Shown here: positions 36,601 through 47,580 of the stretch, in pieces
Position numbering within the stretch: the stretch's first letter is position 1
Layout of the letters: every line of letters starts with the position of its first letter
Source of the DNA: Zygnema cylindricum
Taxonomy: Eukaryota > Streptophyta > Zygnematophyceae > Zygnematales > Zygnemataceae
Assembly: GCA_037447655.1 (NCBI GenBank)
Contig: JBBHKE010003380.1
Location: 57,202 to 121,201, forward strand
Direction of reading: 5' to 3'
Length of the DNA stretch: 64,000 nt
Position numbers and translations under genes: made by a program
Notes under the pieces: model-generated
What the model was told of the DNA's origin: nothing
The model's database searches: none
Seen by the model: the letters and a program-made list of their open reading frames with translations, nothing else

Positions 36601-39600
36601 AATTTTCCTTCTCCCAATCAAGTATTTTCCATCACCTTAGTGGTAACTTACCACTGCAAACATGTTCTTTACAAAAGAATGCTTTGACAGGTTTTTTTCC
36701 TACTTTTCCTTCCTCCAATCAAGTATTTTCCATCATTTAGTGGCAATTTACTTTCGCAAACATTTTCTTCCTTACTTACATAAAAGAGGATAAGTAACTT
36801 TGACAGTTTTCGCTCCACTTTTTCTTACTGCCAACGTCAAGGTATTCCCATAGTTTAGTGATAACTTACTGTCTCAAAAATGTTCGTTCTTCATTCCATA
36901 AAAGAGGATGATTTTTCTAAGGTTTCTTCAATCAAATTTCCTGCATTCTAATTTCATCACATTGATTCTTGAAGCTCTTTTTTTACGGTTTCAGAGCCAG
37001 TTCTGATCCATGTACCATGGCTTTCTATTCAGTAATGATTTACTTCTGCTGAAATGCTATTTCTTAGGCTGCGCAAAAAAGGACAAATTCTTGAGTTTTT
37101 CTGCGTTCGAATTTTCTGCATTTTATTTTTTTGCCTTCTGATTTACTGCGTTATCACTTCCATTTTCTGCATTCCCATTCCGGTTTCCTGCTTTTTGATT
37201 TTCTGCATTTTCATTTTGGGACTTTTTTTTTATCGTTTTCAGAGCCGATTCCCAATCCATGCAAAGGCGAACATGGCCGTTTATTCAGTGATGAGTTACT
37301 TTTCCAAAAATGTTGTTTCTTAAGCTGGCCAAAAGAGCGTTTAAAATGTTGAATTTTCTGCTTCCTGTTTTTCTGCAATCTGGTGTTCTGCGTTCTTATT
37401 TTTTGGACTCTTTTTTTAGGGTTTTCAGAGCCGGTTCTCGATCCATGCAAGCACCATGGCTATGACTACTCGGTAGAAAGTGTGGTTCAACCGTCTTTGC
37501 GAGAAATTACTGGCGAAATTCCACAATTTACGGCCCAGGGAAATTTCAGTCTTTGCCGCAGGACTGTGGGCGAATTTCTGTCGCAAGGAAACGGTGGGCT
37601 TATCGGAGCACATGTCTTTCCGTAGTATATTTTTATTCATAGTTTTACTGCACGAAAAGGTATGGAAACGCTATATGCAGTCACCTCGAATTATACCTTG
37701 TAGTAAGGGTTATACACGCGTATGAGACAGGGAGACAACATATAGTGTTTCCATATCTTTTCGCACAGTTATAACTAAGATCCATTTTTTGGGTTACAAG
37801 GTGATTTTGGTTTGTTTTATGTGAAAGTTGAGATTTTTTCAAGATCGAATGTGGTGCTCATATATGGTTGAATTTACAAAAAGTTAGTTAAATTATTTAA
37901 CACAGTGGAATGTCTTTTTAGTTACAGCGTTAAAAACAGGAAATGTTTAACTGGAAAAAATTTCCATAAGTTTTAGAAAACAAGAAAAGACTCGTCAAGA
38001 AAGCCAAAAATGCCAAAAACACGGAAAAAAAATACAAAATTGATGTTTGAAATTATGGAGAGGTGTAGAATGTTCACAAAAACAAGCCTGACAACTAAAT
38101 AAGTTTAAAAATACAAGCTGATTACCAGAACAAGTTTACAAAAGTTTACAAAGAGAAGCTTGAAACAAGAAAAAAATACTAATCAGAACCAAAAATATAA
38201 CTCGTAAAAAGTTCATAAAAAAACGCTTGAAATATTGCAGAAACAGAAAATGTTACGAACACAGGCAGAAACTCTAAGGTGTATAAAACAAGTTATCACC
38301 GGAAAATATTTCCAAAAAGTCTACAAAACGAAGCTCGGAACAAGAAAAACTTACTATACGGTACTATAATAGCACGTAAAGAGTTAATAAAAAAAATTGC
38401 TTGAAATAGTGAGGAGGATAAACAGTTCAGAAAAACAAGCCAGAAACCATACAAATTTTACAAAAACAAGACAGTGTAACGAAGCAGTTTTCAAGAGCTG
38501 ACGAATGTTTACAAAAGTTTACAAAAAGAAGCTTGGAACAAGAAAAAAGAGTAATAAACAAAATCAAAATAATCAATAGCACGTAAAGTGTCTACAAAAC
38601 CATGCTTGAAATTCTGAAGAAACACAAGAAGTTTACAAAAGCTTACGAATAGAAGCTTGAAACAAGTAAAGGATGACGAATCAAAACTTAAAAAACCTAT
38701 GCTCTACTGAGAATGTGTTTAAAGAAGTGTAAATTAAGAAGTGTTTTCTAAGAAGTGTTTATTAAGAAGTCTTTAAGTGTTTCTTAATAAGTGTCTATTA
38801 AGAAGTGTTTATGAAGAAGTGTTTTTTAAGAAGTGTCTACTGAAGTGCTTAGATTTTACATTTCTTGTATTTTTCAGAGGCATGCAAGAATAAGAACGGT
38901 TGTGCGTTTGGGAGCGTCTATGTTCCCCCTTTGCGGGGCGACTTTCTCGCAACGGAAAACTTTTTTCACACAGCAAAGGTGCGTTCTTTGAAACAAAACG
39001 TGACCTTTCTAATATTGGTTGGCATTTATATTTCATCAAAGACAAGGTTCAAGCATGACATATTGGTCAAGAAAACCTCTCGGTTTGAGGTTCTGTATTG
39101 CGACCTACACCGTGAATCGCCATTACAATTAATAACACCAATTCATGGTCAGTTTTTTCTTTTCTTATTGGCCTCTGACCCCAAGATAATCTTGATAACA
39201 ACTATTGTTCGTTCCTAATGATAATTCAATAAGGGGTTAGTCTAACAGCAATTCAAGTTGTACTCTGGCCATCGCTATTACTGTCAACTATTTTTCCGGT
39301 AGTATTTCTCATCACAAAGTCTTCCAATTTTTAATCATCACATCACAATTGAAAGGTGAGACTGCTACAATGCCCATCATTGTTAGCGTTAAAGATTCAT
39401 TATTGTTTATGTGAAATTAAATATATAATACTAATCGAGTGCAAGGAGATACGGCCGATTGTAGTTCACTCCTTAACTCTAATAACGATGGGCAGTGTAC
39501 CTGTCAATTCCTCTCTTGAAAAAAAAACATCCGAGGGACTTTGTAAAACAAGTTACAAACGTTTGAGTGCCTGAAAAATGTTTACACTTACAGTGACGAG

Positions 39601-40729
39601 CAGTGTAGCCCTGGTGTTCGCTGCTTTACACCAATGATAAAGCAATAGAATGTCAATGATTCACGTTGTACACTACTAAAACCCCAAAAAATTGTTGATA
39701 TTTCATGGTTGGGAAGGGCAGTTTTTAGAATTGTCTCCCTCTGCTGTTTTAGCTGATATGGAGTCAGCGGGTAAATCGGTTTGCTCGGTCGATTGGGAGG
39801 ATTTTAAGAAAGCACATCCGGGAAAAACTGCTTCCGGAATTGCGAAGTACTGTTTCTCGGCGGCTTATGCTGTGGCTCTCCTTCACGATGCTCTTGGAGT
39901 GGACCTCTATGACTCAAGGTGTGTCTCTTCTCTCCCCTCTCCTTTCTCCCTCCCTCCCCCTCCGGAAAAACTCATTGTCTAAATTGCAAAAAAAGCCAAT
40001 TGTGGAACCGAATAATTATCCCCAGTTTATCGCCGTAGATGTTACACCTTGAATCGTTATTAGCGTAGAAATTTTTTTAGCGTATAGGAATAATTACCGT
40101 TTTTTACGCTAATTGGGAATTTGGAAATTTTCAAAGAATCCGTTTACTCTAATTAGGAATTAGGGTTTTTTTTATATAGTATGGATAATTCTATTTGAGA
40201 ATTTGGAAAAAAAATTAGGGAACCGAATTAGCGTTCCATACGCTAATAACGATTCACGGTGTACTGTATCCCATCGCTGGTCCACATTGAAAAGCAAACA
40301 AAACCTAGACTGCCTGTAAATGAAAACCTGTCGTCAATTGAAACCTATCGTAAATTGAAACCTGTCGTAAAATCGAATCTTATTTTGTTTACTAAATATT
40401 TTTGTTTTTTCCTTCTTTTTTACTTTTGCTTTGTTTGTTTTTTCAGAGTCAAGTTCAGAAATGAGGTGAACATGGTGCCCCTCGATTGGCCCTTAGGAGC
40501 ACTTGTTATAAAACTGTCCTCGTCCGATATAGAAATTCAATCAATGGAAGGTTCCGGAGAAATATTTTTCGACGATAAGGTTGTTGCTTTGTTTATGTTC
40601 TCGGCTTTAGTTTTTGTCGCGGTCGGAGTTTGGTCGGCAAAACGTTATCGGAAAACCCCAATGACCACTATATATGATCTTGAAAAAGGGCGTTATTTCA
40701 CCACCGTTTCGAGAAGTTACTTGCGTTGA
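30676..40729 (+). CDS. GDA1/CD39 ectonucleotidase (apyrase), plant APY7-like
   Basis: Eight exons: 30676-31447, 32062-32174, 33949/33950-34063, 36433-36487, 37429-37593, 38878-38978, 39722-39918, 40447-40729. With exon 3 as 33950-34063 they total 1800 bases, in phase, giving 599 residues plus stop. Apyrases hydrolyse nucleoside tri- and diphosphates to monophosphates, at the cell surface or in the Golgi lumen. Apyrase regions seen: ACR1 DAGSSGSR (residues 139-146), ACR2 ATAGLR, ACR3 EGVYAWVAANY, ACR4 IIELGGASAQ. Plant-like signatures include THSFLNYGQ, FLATENFFHT and VPLDWPLGAL. TM helices lie near residues 91-115 and about 50 residues from the C terminus (VVALFMFSALVFVAVG), so both ends should be cytosolic. 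The ATG is the first in an open exon. Intron 3 seems to use a GC donor; intron 4 contains duplicated exon ends. Homology is from recalled motifs. Confidence 0.92.
31480..31870. repeat. Simple repeats in apyrase intron 1
   Basis: GAGAT/GGAGTGGA purine repeats (about 31485-31600) are followed by TTCCCTCTCCCTT pyrimidine repeats (about 31760-31870) on the same strand. Confidence 0.85.
32180..32312. repeat. (CT)n tract in apyrase intron 2
   Basis: Imperfect CT microsatellite beginning a few bases after the donor at 32175, mirroring the GA tract that follows the donor at 2427 in the neighbouring gene. Confidence 0.9.
32650..33135. repeat. Degenerate TTTATC/ACCTCCAT repeats in intron 2
   Basis: Repeated CTTTATCTTTATC units alternate with TTACCTCCATAATC-like units, with a longer period of some 60-90 bases. 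Confidence 0.8.
34691..35060. mobile_element. Degenerate hAT-type MITE in apyrase intron 3
   Basis: Begins TAGCGTTGTGTATTGGGAA, resembling the terminal repeat at 41552. The interior is rich in CCGATAACGATAATTACCGG-type palindromic motifs. The right end is not clear. Confidence 0.5.
35477..36012. mobile_element. TA-flanked MITE in apyrase intron 3
   Basis: Left end TACACCGTGAATAGTGATTA, right end CTCTAATAGCGATTCACAGG then GTA. The interior (GGCGCCCTCAAATTTTGACC) resembles the elements at 28551 and 44862. 536 bases, non-coding. Confidence 0.75.
36268..36375. repeat. CT-rich tract before apyrase exon 4
   Basis: Imperfect CTCCCTCTC pyrimidine tract about 60 bases upstream of the acceptor of the 55-base exon 4. 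Confidence 0.85.
36466..36895 (+). repeat. Four tandem copies of an exon 4 splice donor
   Basis: The end of exon 4 and its donor (AAAACTTTGACAG|GTTTTTT) recur about every 100-116 bases: GACAG ends at 36487, 36589, 36690 and 36806. Each is followed by similar intron sequence (AATCAAGTATTTTCCAT, TAGTGGTAACTTAC). The first three keep GACAG|GTTTTT; the last has lost the GT spacing (GACAGTTTTC). Only the first joins to the EAAAEGL coding exon. Confidence 0.85.
36995..37480 (+). repeat. Three tandem copies of the exon 5 acceptor and start
   Basis: TTTCAG|AGCC followed by TTCTGATCCATG-like sequence occurs at 36995, 37243 and 37429. The third is the exon used in the model (EPVLDPCKHHGYDYS). The second keeps an open frame (EPIPNPCKGEHGRLFS) to a stop near 37352. 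The first has a one-base deletion that shifts frame. Repeated intron motifs (TTTTCTGCATT) separate them. Confidence 0.85.
37930..38845. repeat. Tandem repeats in apyrase intron 5
   Basis: Diverged units of roughly 190-220 bases (marked by GAAGCTTGAAACAAGAAAAA and CACGTAAAGAGTT) run to about 38690. They are followed by short AAGAAGTGTTTATT units at 38705-38845, ending just before the acceptor of exon 6. Confidence 0.75.
39106..39499. mobile_element. TA-flanked MITE remnant in apyrase intron 6
   Basis: Left end TACACCGTGAATCGCCATTA and right end CTAATAACGATGGGCAGTGTA are imperfect inverted repeats. The interior is diverged. Confidence 0.6.
40043..40263. mobile_element. TA-flanked MITE in apyrase intron 7
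   Basis: Left end TACACCTTGAATCGTTATTA then GCGTA, right end TACGCTAATAACGATTCACG then GTGTA. It has a single-base TIR difference, is about 221 bases long and is bounded by TA. Confidence 0.85.
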
Positions 40730-40796
40730 CAAAAAAAATCGATAAACTTATTGTAGGACTGCAAAATGTATTTTATTGTGAATATATTTCGCGAAT

Positions 40797-40802
40797 AATA
40801 AA
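40797..40802 (+). promoter_or_regulatory. Poly(A) signal candidate of the apyrase gene
   Basis: AATAAA lies 68 bases after the stop codon. A second AATAAA follows at about 41044. Confidence 0.5.
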
Positions 40803-41284
40803 AAGGGGAATGTGTTTAGGGTGATGTCTGAGCTGGTATTTAGTTTTAGTTTTTCTTCTTTTTCTGGTTTGCGAGACAGCTTCTCCCCATCCGGAAATTT
40901 TATTTTTCAAAGCCAAATTGTAGAAAGTCGAGAGAAATTTTTCGCCTTCTGTTTTCGGGTTCAATTTTTTGGAGCAAATCGTTAGTTGGGCAACATTTTT
41001 TCAAAGTTTCGATTTCGTTTTCTTTTGTTTCCATGTACGTTCCAATAAATACAGATGGTTTTGCCCGAAGGTTTACAATAGCCTTTCTTAATTTATTTAT
41101 TTTCTTTACTTTTCTAGTTCAATGCCTCCGTCAAAGCTGAAAGAAATCATATCATTTACACCGTGAAAAGTCGTAGATGAAAGTGGAAGGCGTAAGAAAA
41201 TATTGTGTACAAGAAAAAAAAATCAGAGTTAGAATAACATTTGGGTGGGAAAAATTCGGCAAGAATATTTGTCATAAGAGAGAC

Positions 41285-42995
41285 ATGCCATTTTTTTTGG
41301 AGCTTATGGTTGCCCTTTCACCGATTGTTTAGAGATTCTTTTTTGTGAGGGCCTTTTATTTTTTTACCAACAACATCTCTTTCTCCGTTGATGGTAATTT
41401 GATTTCGCTTTCCTCTACGATCGGCACTCGTCAAGGTGACCCACTTTGGGACCTTTGCTTGCCTTTGCTCATTACCGAGCCCTTCGCGCTTTCGCTACCG
41501 CTTTCCTTTCTTGCCTCTTCCTTTCGGTTGCGAGTGATACACACATTTTTGTAGTGTTGTGTATCGGTAAGGATTTGCCGATAACCGATATGGGCCTTTT
41601 TTCGGCTAGCCGATAATCGATATATCGGTACGGAGATATATGTACGGACCGTACAGATAAATGTACAGCCAGTTCACTCAACTGTACATGTTATTCCCCC
41701 CACCCGCTCTACTCACAACCCCTATCTACTAAGGTGCCTACCAATCAGATCATTTGTACAAGCCGCATTTGTACAAGCCGAAAGTACAATAGCCGGCATA
41801 AGATATGTATGGCTTTAGTACGGCTCCAATTAAAACGATGTACCTTTCACATCCGACGCCATGGCTTTGTCTCTTTTTTCCTTTGGATCCACTGGAAAAC
41901 TGCCACGTGTCAATCCTTCGGCTTTATTGGCATAAGCCGCCAAAAGAGCCATTCCGAGATGTCGGCGCTCACACTGGCTATCCGCTCGTATTTTCTCATT
42001 AAAAGTTGTCCGTTCGATTCCAGCGGCGCTCAGAATGTTCTTTTGCGTCCGTTGTACTTTGTGTCCTCCGTCCTTTTTCAGTTCCATGATCATCAGTTTG
42101 TCGGTACATGGCCGTACGTTCCCGTAAAATTTCTGTTTAGTTAACCGGCCAAAAAGTACTACAAAGTGCAACGTATTTTTTGGTCAAAGTCCGTACATTT
42201 CTCGTAAAAAACCGTACATTTTCCGTAAATTCGCCGTTCAGTTTACCGGACAGAAAGTACAGAAAGTACACATATATCAGTAACTTTGACCGTTCGATAA
42301 TCGATAACTATCGGTATCGGTGTTATCGCGATAATTTTTTTACCGATACACAACACTACATTTTTGGCCTTTTGGACCACGCCATGTTGGATTATAACTT
42401 TTTCAATGATTGTTTGGCCGAATTCAACATTTCTGTCTTACCTTCAAAGTGTGTTGTTTGGTCTCTTCGTGATATCCCTCCTTCGTTTACTAATTGTGAC
42501 CCAATTTCTTCATTCTACTCTTTTTTCTTGATTTGTCACATATAGACGACCTTCTCAACCTTTTTTGATCCCTTGGTAGCTTTTGCATTTTCGACACGGT
42601 GTTTCCCCCATCGTTGTCCTACCTTGCTTGCTTTTCCCCTCCTATTGCAACGTTTTTGCAATCCCACTCTGCCATGGCTCCATGGGCGCCCTACACAATT
42701 TGTTATGTCGTGGTTGATCTCGAGTTTGGGCTTACGGCCCATCTTCAAGTTTCTATTCTTTTATGTGCCGGCAGTTTACTATCGATGGCACGTGCTACTC
42801 CCGCTGCCTATTTGGAAAGTTGGTGCCTTATTGCCTCCACTCGTCCCTCGTATTTTGGTTGGGGATACTCTTGTTTGTGCTACCATTGTCCCTCGTGTTT
42901 CGGACGGTGTGTTTGCCGTCCAACGGTCCATTTCGGATGCGTCACATTCTCTTGTGTTCTCTTACAACACTGTGTCTAAACCAACACTAACCGAC
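41285..42995 (+). mobile_element. LINE fragment A, split by a hAT-type insertion
   Basis: Plus-strand reverse-transcriptase remnant. GTRQGDPL is near 41425, then after a frameshift FAHYRALRAFA and ASDTHIF, where the usual ADDT motif has lost one catalytic aspartate. The frame resumes after the 41552-42358 insertion as GLLDHAML…PSKCVVWS. Downstream (to about 42995) are more degenerate pieces. The same family is seen at 43002-44261 on the other strand and at 24600-28140. Confidence 0.75.
41552..42358. mobile_element. hAT-type non-autonomous element with perfect 8-bp TSD
   Basis: Terminal repeats TAGTGTTGTGTATCGGTAA and TTACCGATACACAACACTA are exact inverses. CATTTTTG occurs immediately outside both ends (41544-41551 and 42359-42366). 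It has CGATAACCGATA-type palindromes near both ends and a unique, more GC-rich centre (41690-42140). No intact transposase. Confidence 0.93.
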
Positions 42996-42999
42996 CAAA

Positions 43000-44265
43000 C
43001 CTCAACATAAAAAACATGCATGACAAACAACCTCGTAAGTTCCCCAAGCCCGAGGGAGCACTTTGAAGGAGTTTCGGAACACGTTGAGGATCCATAACTG
43101 TAATAGCCAATCAAAGAAAGACAGAAGCTTGCACTCACTGTAAAGCCACAGATGAGTATTGACGATAAAAAGAAGTAAGGACAAAAGCAAGAGGGTCCTA
43201 GGACCCCCACGGAAAAACTCATCCAAAACAACAACAAAACAACCAAATATCTCGACCGCCATTGGAATAAAGTCATCCATAGCATCGCAATGTGCATAAT
43301 GACACTCTATTTTCGCCGCATTACGGGCTTTTGATCCAACATGTTGAGCTGCTTGACCGACCATTGTAGTCGAGGTAGGGTGTGCCGAAACAATGTCACC
43401 AAATATGCGATGTCCACCATGGAGTACTACAATATTAATCTGTCGCAAAGGAATAATGTGAGAAACCTTCGGACGAACAAAATATACCCCCTTAGAAGTG
43501 ATAGTCACAATGGTGTCGCGAATAATGGCGTGCGCCTAAATTAATTCTCCCTCGTGGGAGAAACAAAACAAATGCATGCCATCGGCCTCAAAGACATGAT
43601 CACACAAGCAAAGAAGAGAGCTAAGTGAAGGTGGGTGAGGGAGGCCAAACCATAACTTAGGGGTCATCGTGATTAAAACGTGTTGCATTTACACGAGGGA
43701 AAGTGGTTGCGAGAACAAGAGTGTCCCAAGCCAATCAAGAGTGGAGGCAATAAGGCACCAACTTCCTAAATAGGCAGCGGAAGCCACACAGGCTGATAAC
43801 AGTAACCTAATCCTCCGAAAAGGACAAGAAGAGATGCTTGAATGCTAACCGTTGGCATAGAGTCGTGATCAAAAGCTCCTGGACGTAAGAAAGTTGAAGG
43901 ACAAAGTGATGGGACAAACGTTGGGGTGGGAGGGGAAGAGCAATAAGGAAATGGGGATGGCGATGAAAACACCTTCTCAACAAAAATCACTTCGTGATAA
44001 GGAAGGTGGGGAAGGTCGCCCATGTGGGACAAATATGTTTGAAGAGCAAATCAAGAAATTCAGTCATAAAATATTCGAACCAAGCGGGCGACCCAACACA
44101 CAAATGCCATTGGAAAAAGGAGTCCGAGAACCAAAAGGGGGAGTAAAACAACGAGGAACATCACAAGGTGACCATATAACACACTTCGAGGTTTGGATAA
44201 AATGGTAGATTTTCGCCAAACAATCTCTAAAAAAATTACATGCCAACATGACTTGGTCCATAAAG
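43000..44265 (-). mobile_element. LINE fragment B
   Basis: Minus-strand frame 43002-43508 (IPLRQINIVV, DDFIPMAVEIFG) is the end of a LINE polyprotein. Frame 44064-44261 (NFFRDCLAK, TSKCVIWSP) matches the post-RT region of fragment A. It lies tail-to-tail with fragment A, so parts are inverted repeats (around 42797-42850 against 43740-43800). Stops and frameshifts throughout. Confidence 0.7.
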
Positions 44266-44659
44266 TCTATTTACTTTTCGAAAATTTAGTAGTAGATATG
44301 GTTATGGTTTTTATGTTGCTGAAGCGTTCAAATTGGCACAAAATTTTAAAATGTAGAGTGTAGCCATAGAATGGTTTAAGCTATCACTTTCAAGAGATAA
44401 CAAGCTACACGCGACAAAAGAGGATGAACAATAAGCTATAGCGTCATTCGAAAACGGTTTAGGGGTGTAAGGGGTTAACAATCATGGTGGGATGATTTTT
44501 AAGACATAAGAAAGGTTTCCTATAAGAGGTATAAAGTTGCCTTTGATTGTACATGGATTGGTGTTAGATCTGCGACCTTCTTGAAGTAGGAGATTTGAAT
44601 TTACGACAGTCGAGAATTTACGACAAGATCTACGGAGCGCTAATTGTAGTAAAGTGATG

Positions 44660-44861
44660 TACACCGTTTCTTGCTATTAGTGTTAATAGAATATTCACCA
44701 CATAAAACATCTTTTCTCCGTACACACTTGTCCGATTTTCACTGTGAGACCACCAATCGGATGCTGGGAATCTTGACTTCCAATCGCAACCGTCAGATCC
44801 ATAATCAGACAAGTGTGTACAGAGAAAATATGTTTTTAAGAGGCAAAAAAAACATTAACAC
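44660..44861. mobile_element. Family-1 MITE lacking its right end
   Basis: Left end TACACCGTTTCTTGCTATTA, family-1 core with CTCCGTACACACTTGTCC and GGACAAGT-like inverse. It is abutted at 44862 by the left end of another element (TACACCGTGAATCGTTATTA) whose interior resembles 28551. That second element's right end was not found before about 45500. Confidence 0.65.
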
Positions 44862-45790
44862 TACACCGTGAATCGTTATTAGCCTTATGTACGCTATATC
44901 GGCACCCCAAAATTTTGACATTGATACCCGAAATACAGTAATTGAATCTAATTTATCTTTGACATTAATTACGGTTCTAGTAAAATAGCGTCAATGGTAT
45001 GACCGTATTGGATTCATTAATAGTGTGGTGTACGGAAGTAGTTTGTTTGTACAACACTGTACTTCGTTAACGACATCCCTACGAAAATTGTGGTTAACTT
45101 ATGTCGGTCGCATACACAGCTGCGCTTAGAAAAATAGTGGAGTCCAGTTTCGAAAATAGGCGTTCGCATAAATTCATACGTTCTTTTTTGTGTCTGACTG
45201 TGTGAACGGATAACATGTTCACATGCTAAAAACTGTCCATGTTAGATAAACGTAGTGTTGCATACTTACACATGTAGACTGTCGCGGAAAGCTAAGTCTA
45301 ATACGGTGCCCTTTTAACTCTATTTGAGATCCCGCGAGATTAATAATATATATGTTTACACTAATAAAGGGTCAAAAGGAAACATAACGGTAATACCAGA
45401 CCTTTAAACGAAAGAGTCGCATATTAGAGTTAAGTTTGATCCTAAAAAGGGTTATGTTTCACAAAATGACAATAAATTAGTGTCATATTGTGTACATATT
45501 AGAATGAAGTTACAAAATTTAGAATTGAAAAAACGCCGCGCCTTGAAAGCGAGAATTGATAACAAACCAACGGCATATGCCGGCAGAACACAAAATATAG
45601 ATTTTGTGGTCAGACAAATCCCAACCACATCTTCGCTTCTTTTAGGCAGGCTTTTGAATCTCGCAGGTCCATTTTTACACGAAGTCGCCATTTTTTGGGC
45701 AGGATGCGGATCATCGCCCCGCCGCCTCGATTAGTCTTGCGTCATCTAGTAACTATGCCTCTTTTTAGGGTTTAAAGCGGTAGTAGGTTA
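44862..45790. other. Probable MITE remnant and unassigned sequence
   Basis: Starts with a MITE left end and GGCACCCCAAAATTTTGACA, like 28551 and 35477, then degrades. An 84-residue open frame at 45480-45734 has no recognisable feature and I do not call it a gene. Confidence 0.4.
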
Positions 45791-45799
45791 GACTGTAAT

Positions 45800-46738
45800 A
45801 TGGCGGAACAACAAGGAAGTCCGCGCCAACACTGTCGCTATATTTTTCTGGGTTTTATTAGGAAATCATTGGTAAGTGCGTAGCTCAACATGTTTATTCA
45901 ACTATCTTGCGCTCTCTACCTCCATATTTTTCCTCCTTTATTCTCACTTCCTCTTTATCCTTTAACCTCTCCCTCTACGAATTGTCGATCTCCCACATTT
46001 GTTCCCATTCCATTTCTTTACCCTTCTCTCTTGCTCTCTTGTTCTCACCTTCTTTCTCTCCCTCATTTTGTCTCATATCCTTTTTCTGTTTTTTTTTCAG
46101 ACTCGTTTTTTTCCCATTTTACGCTTTTTTTTGTGTCCCTCTCTGTTCTTCCCTCACTACCTCACCTATAATTCTTCCCTACTTGCATCTTAAATATTTG
46201 CTCTTCCTTCCACATTTGTGCCTTTCATCATTGCTCTCCATCCTGTTATCTAACTCGTTCAATCTATGATTTATCATTTCCCCCCACTTTTGTCTCTCAT
46301 GCCCTCCCTGAACTTTAGTCACTCCCTATTCCACATTATATCTCCCTTCTCGCCCCTCCGCCTTATTTATCTCCCTGGTCGTTAACCATCCACCATCACT
46401 CACTCGCAATGTCTCCATATATTTCATTGCAATCTGTGAATATGACATACTCCTTTAGTCTCTCTCTCTTAGTCCTTGTTTTTCACGTTATATTTTTCAA
46501 GCCCATATACTTCCTACTAATGTGTTATCTTTCTCTTTTTATTGTATTATGAGCTGTCATCGATGATGAACTTATATCCGACGGCCTGTTGATTGGAGTG
46601 CACCCTACGGAAACATACGATCGTAGGGAAGTAGAAAATGTCATGTTGAAGGTGTTGGAGCGTACGAAAGCGCATGGAATATACCGTGAGGAGCTTTCCA
46701 TGGATCTATTTTTGTTATCACGGATCGTTGATATTTAG
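45800..46738 (+). CDS. Possible small spliced gene, function unknown
   Basis: An ATG at 45800 opens 23 codons (MAEQQGSPRQHCRYIFLG…) running into a strong donor, TTG|GTAAGT, at about 45872. A C-T-rich intron follows. From about 46551 (acceptor TATGAG) a 60-codon frame with coding-like composition runs VIDDELISDGLLIGVHPTET to LSRIVDI and stops at 46738. The GTAAGT donor gives phase 0 while the last exon needs phase 1. Either a middle exon is missed or an earlier weak donor (CTGG|GTTTTA) is used. I do not recognise the protein. The last exon is the better supported part. Confidence 0.4.
45890..46540. repeat. Pyrimidine-rich low-complexity tract
   Basis: Long C/T-rich stretch (CTCCCTC, TTTCTTTC) lying in the inferred intron of the small gene. 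The serine/leucine-rich frames are artefacts of composition. Confidence 0.8.
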
Positions 46739-47240
46739 TTTGTGCGTGTAAAGTATGAAGGTTTTAAAAATTATTTTAAGAGGTTTTCCGAGCTAGAAGC
46801 AGAAACGCTAAGAATTCAGTACTATTTATATCTTTGCTGACTATTGTAGATTAATTGGCCTTAGATAACTTTTTGTTTTAGTTTAACGTTGTAAAAAGTG
46901 TTTAGGGTTAAATATAAAATTGTTTGTACTTCTTTTCCCATTGTCGTTAATGAATGATCTTATTTGTGTCAACTTTTTATATATTTTGTATTCATTGTGT
47001 GTTTTTTTAATTGCTTTCATGTTGTTTCGATGATATTATCGCATTTAAATATGTTAAATGTACTTGGCATTTTTTCGTTTGTGAATCATCTGTATATGCT
47101 GCAAATATGACTTTTTTTATTTTACTTCTCGTCGCGTATCTTTCTTGACTACTTGGAATACTTTGGTTTCATTTTTCACTACTGTTTTAATGGTTCCAGT
47201 CTACTTTTTATGTGTTTTTTTGATATAGGAAAAAGCCTCT
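46739..47240. other. AT-rich sequence, nothing recognised
   Basis: Follows the stop of the possible small gene. T-rich, with no repeats or exons that I can support. Confidence 0.4.
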
Positions 47241-47379
47241 AATTTGGTCAGAAACTTCATGAACCAGCGACGAAACAACCTCAACGCTGAAAGGCTATTC
47301 AAAGAGATAGAAACATACTAACAAAGGCTTCTATGATTTGAATTCAACGACTTTAAACTCTCTGCTTTGTCGGAGATGA

Positions 47380-47580
47380 TGAGAAAATTGTTTTGTCGCT
47401 GGATTTCCGTCTAGCGACAAAACACCCTTTGTTTTCTCGGAGATGATGATGAAGCTGTTTCGTCGCTGGATTTCCATTTAGCGACGACACAACCTTTGCT
47501 TTGTCGGATATGATAAGAAAGTATTTTCGCGGTTGAATTTCCATCCTGCGATGATTGTTCTCGTCGCTGAAAGGGCAACC
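47380..47580. repeat. Subterminal-type repeats of the large transposon
   Basis: Three units of roughly 65-75 bases share GGAGATGATGA, TTTCGTCGCTGGATTTCC and TAGCGACGAAACAACC, in direct order. Confidence 0.7.

Noticed and set aside
41690-42140. Possible LTR captured inside the hAT-type element
   Set aside because: Some phrases (CCAATCAGA, CCGGCATA, GCCACGTGTCA) recall the Copia LTR, but I could not align it convincingly and found no ends.
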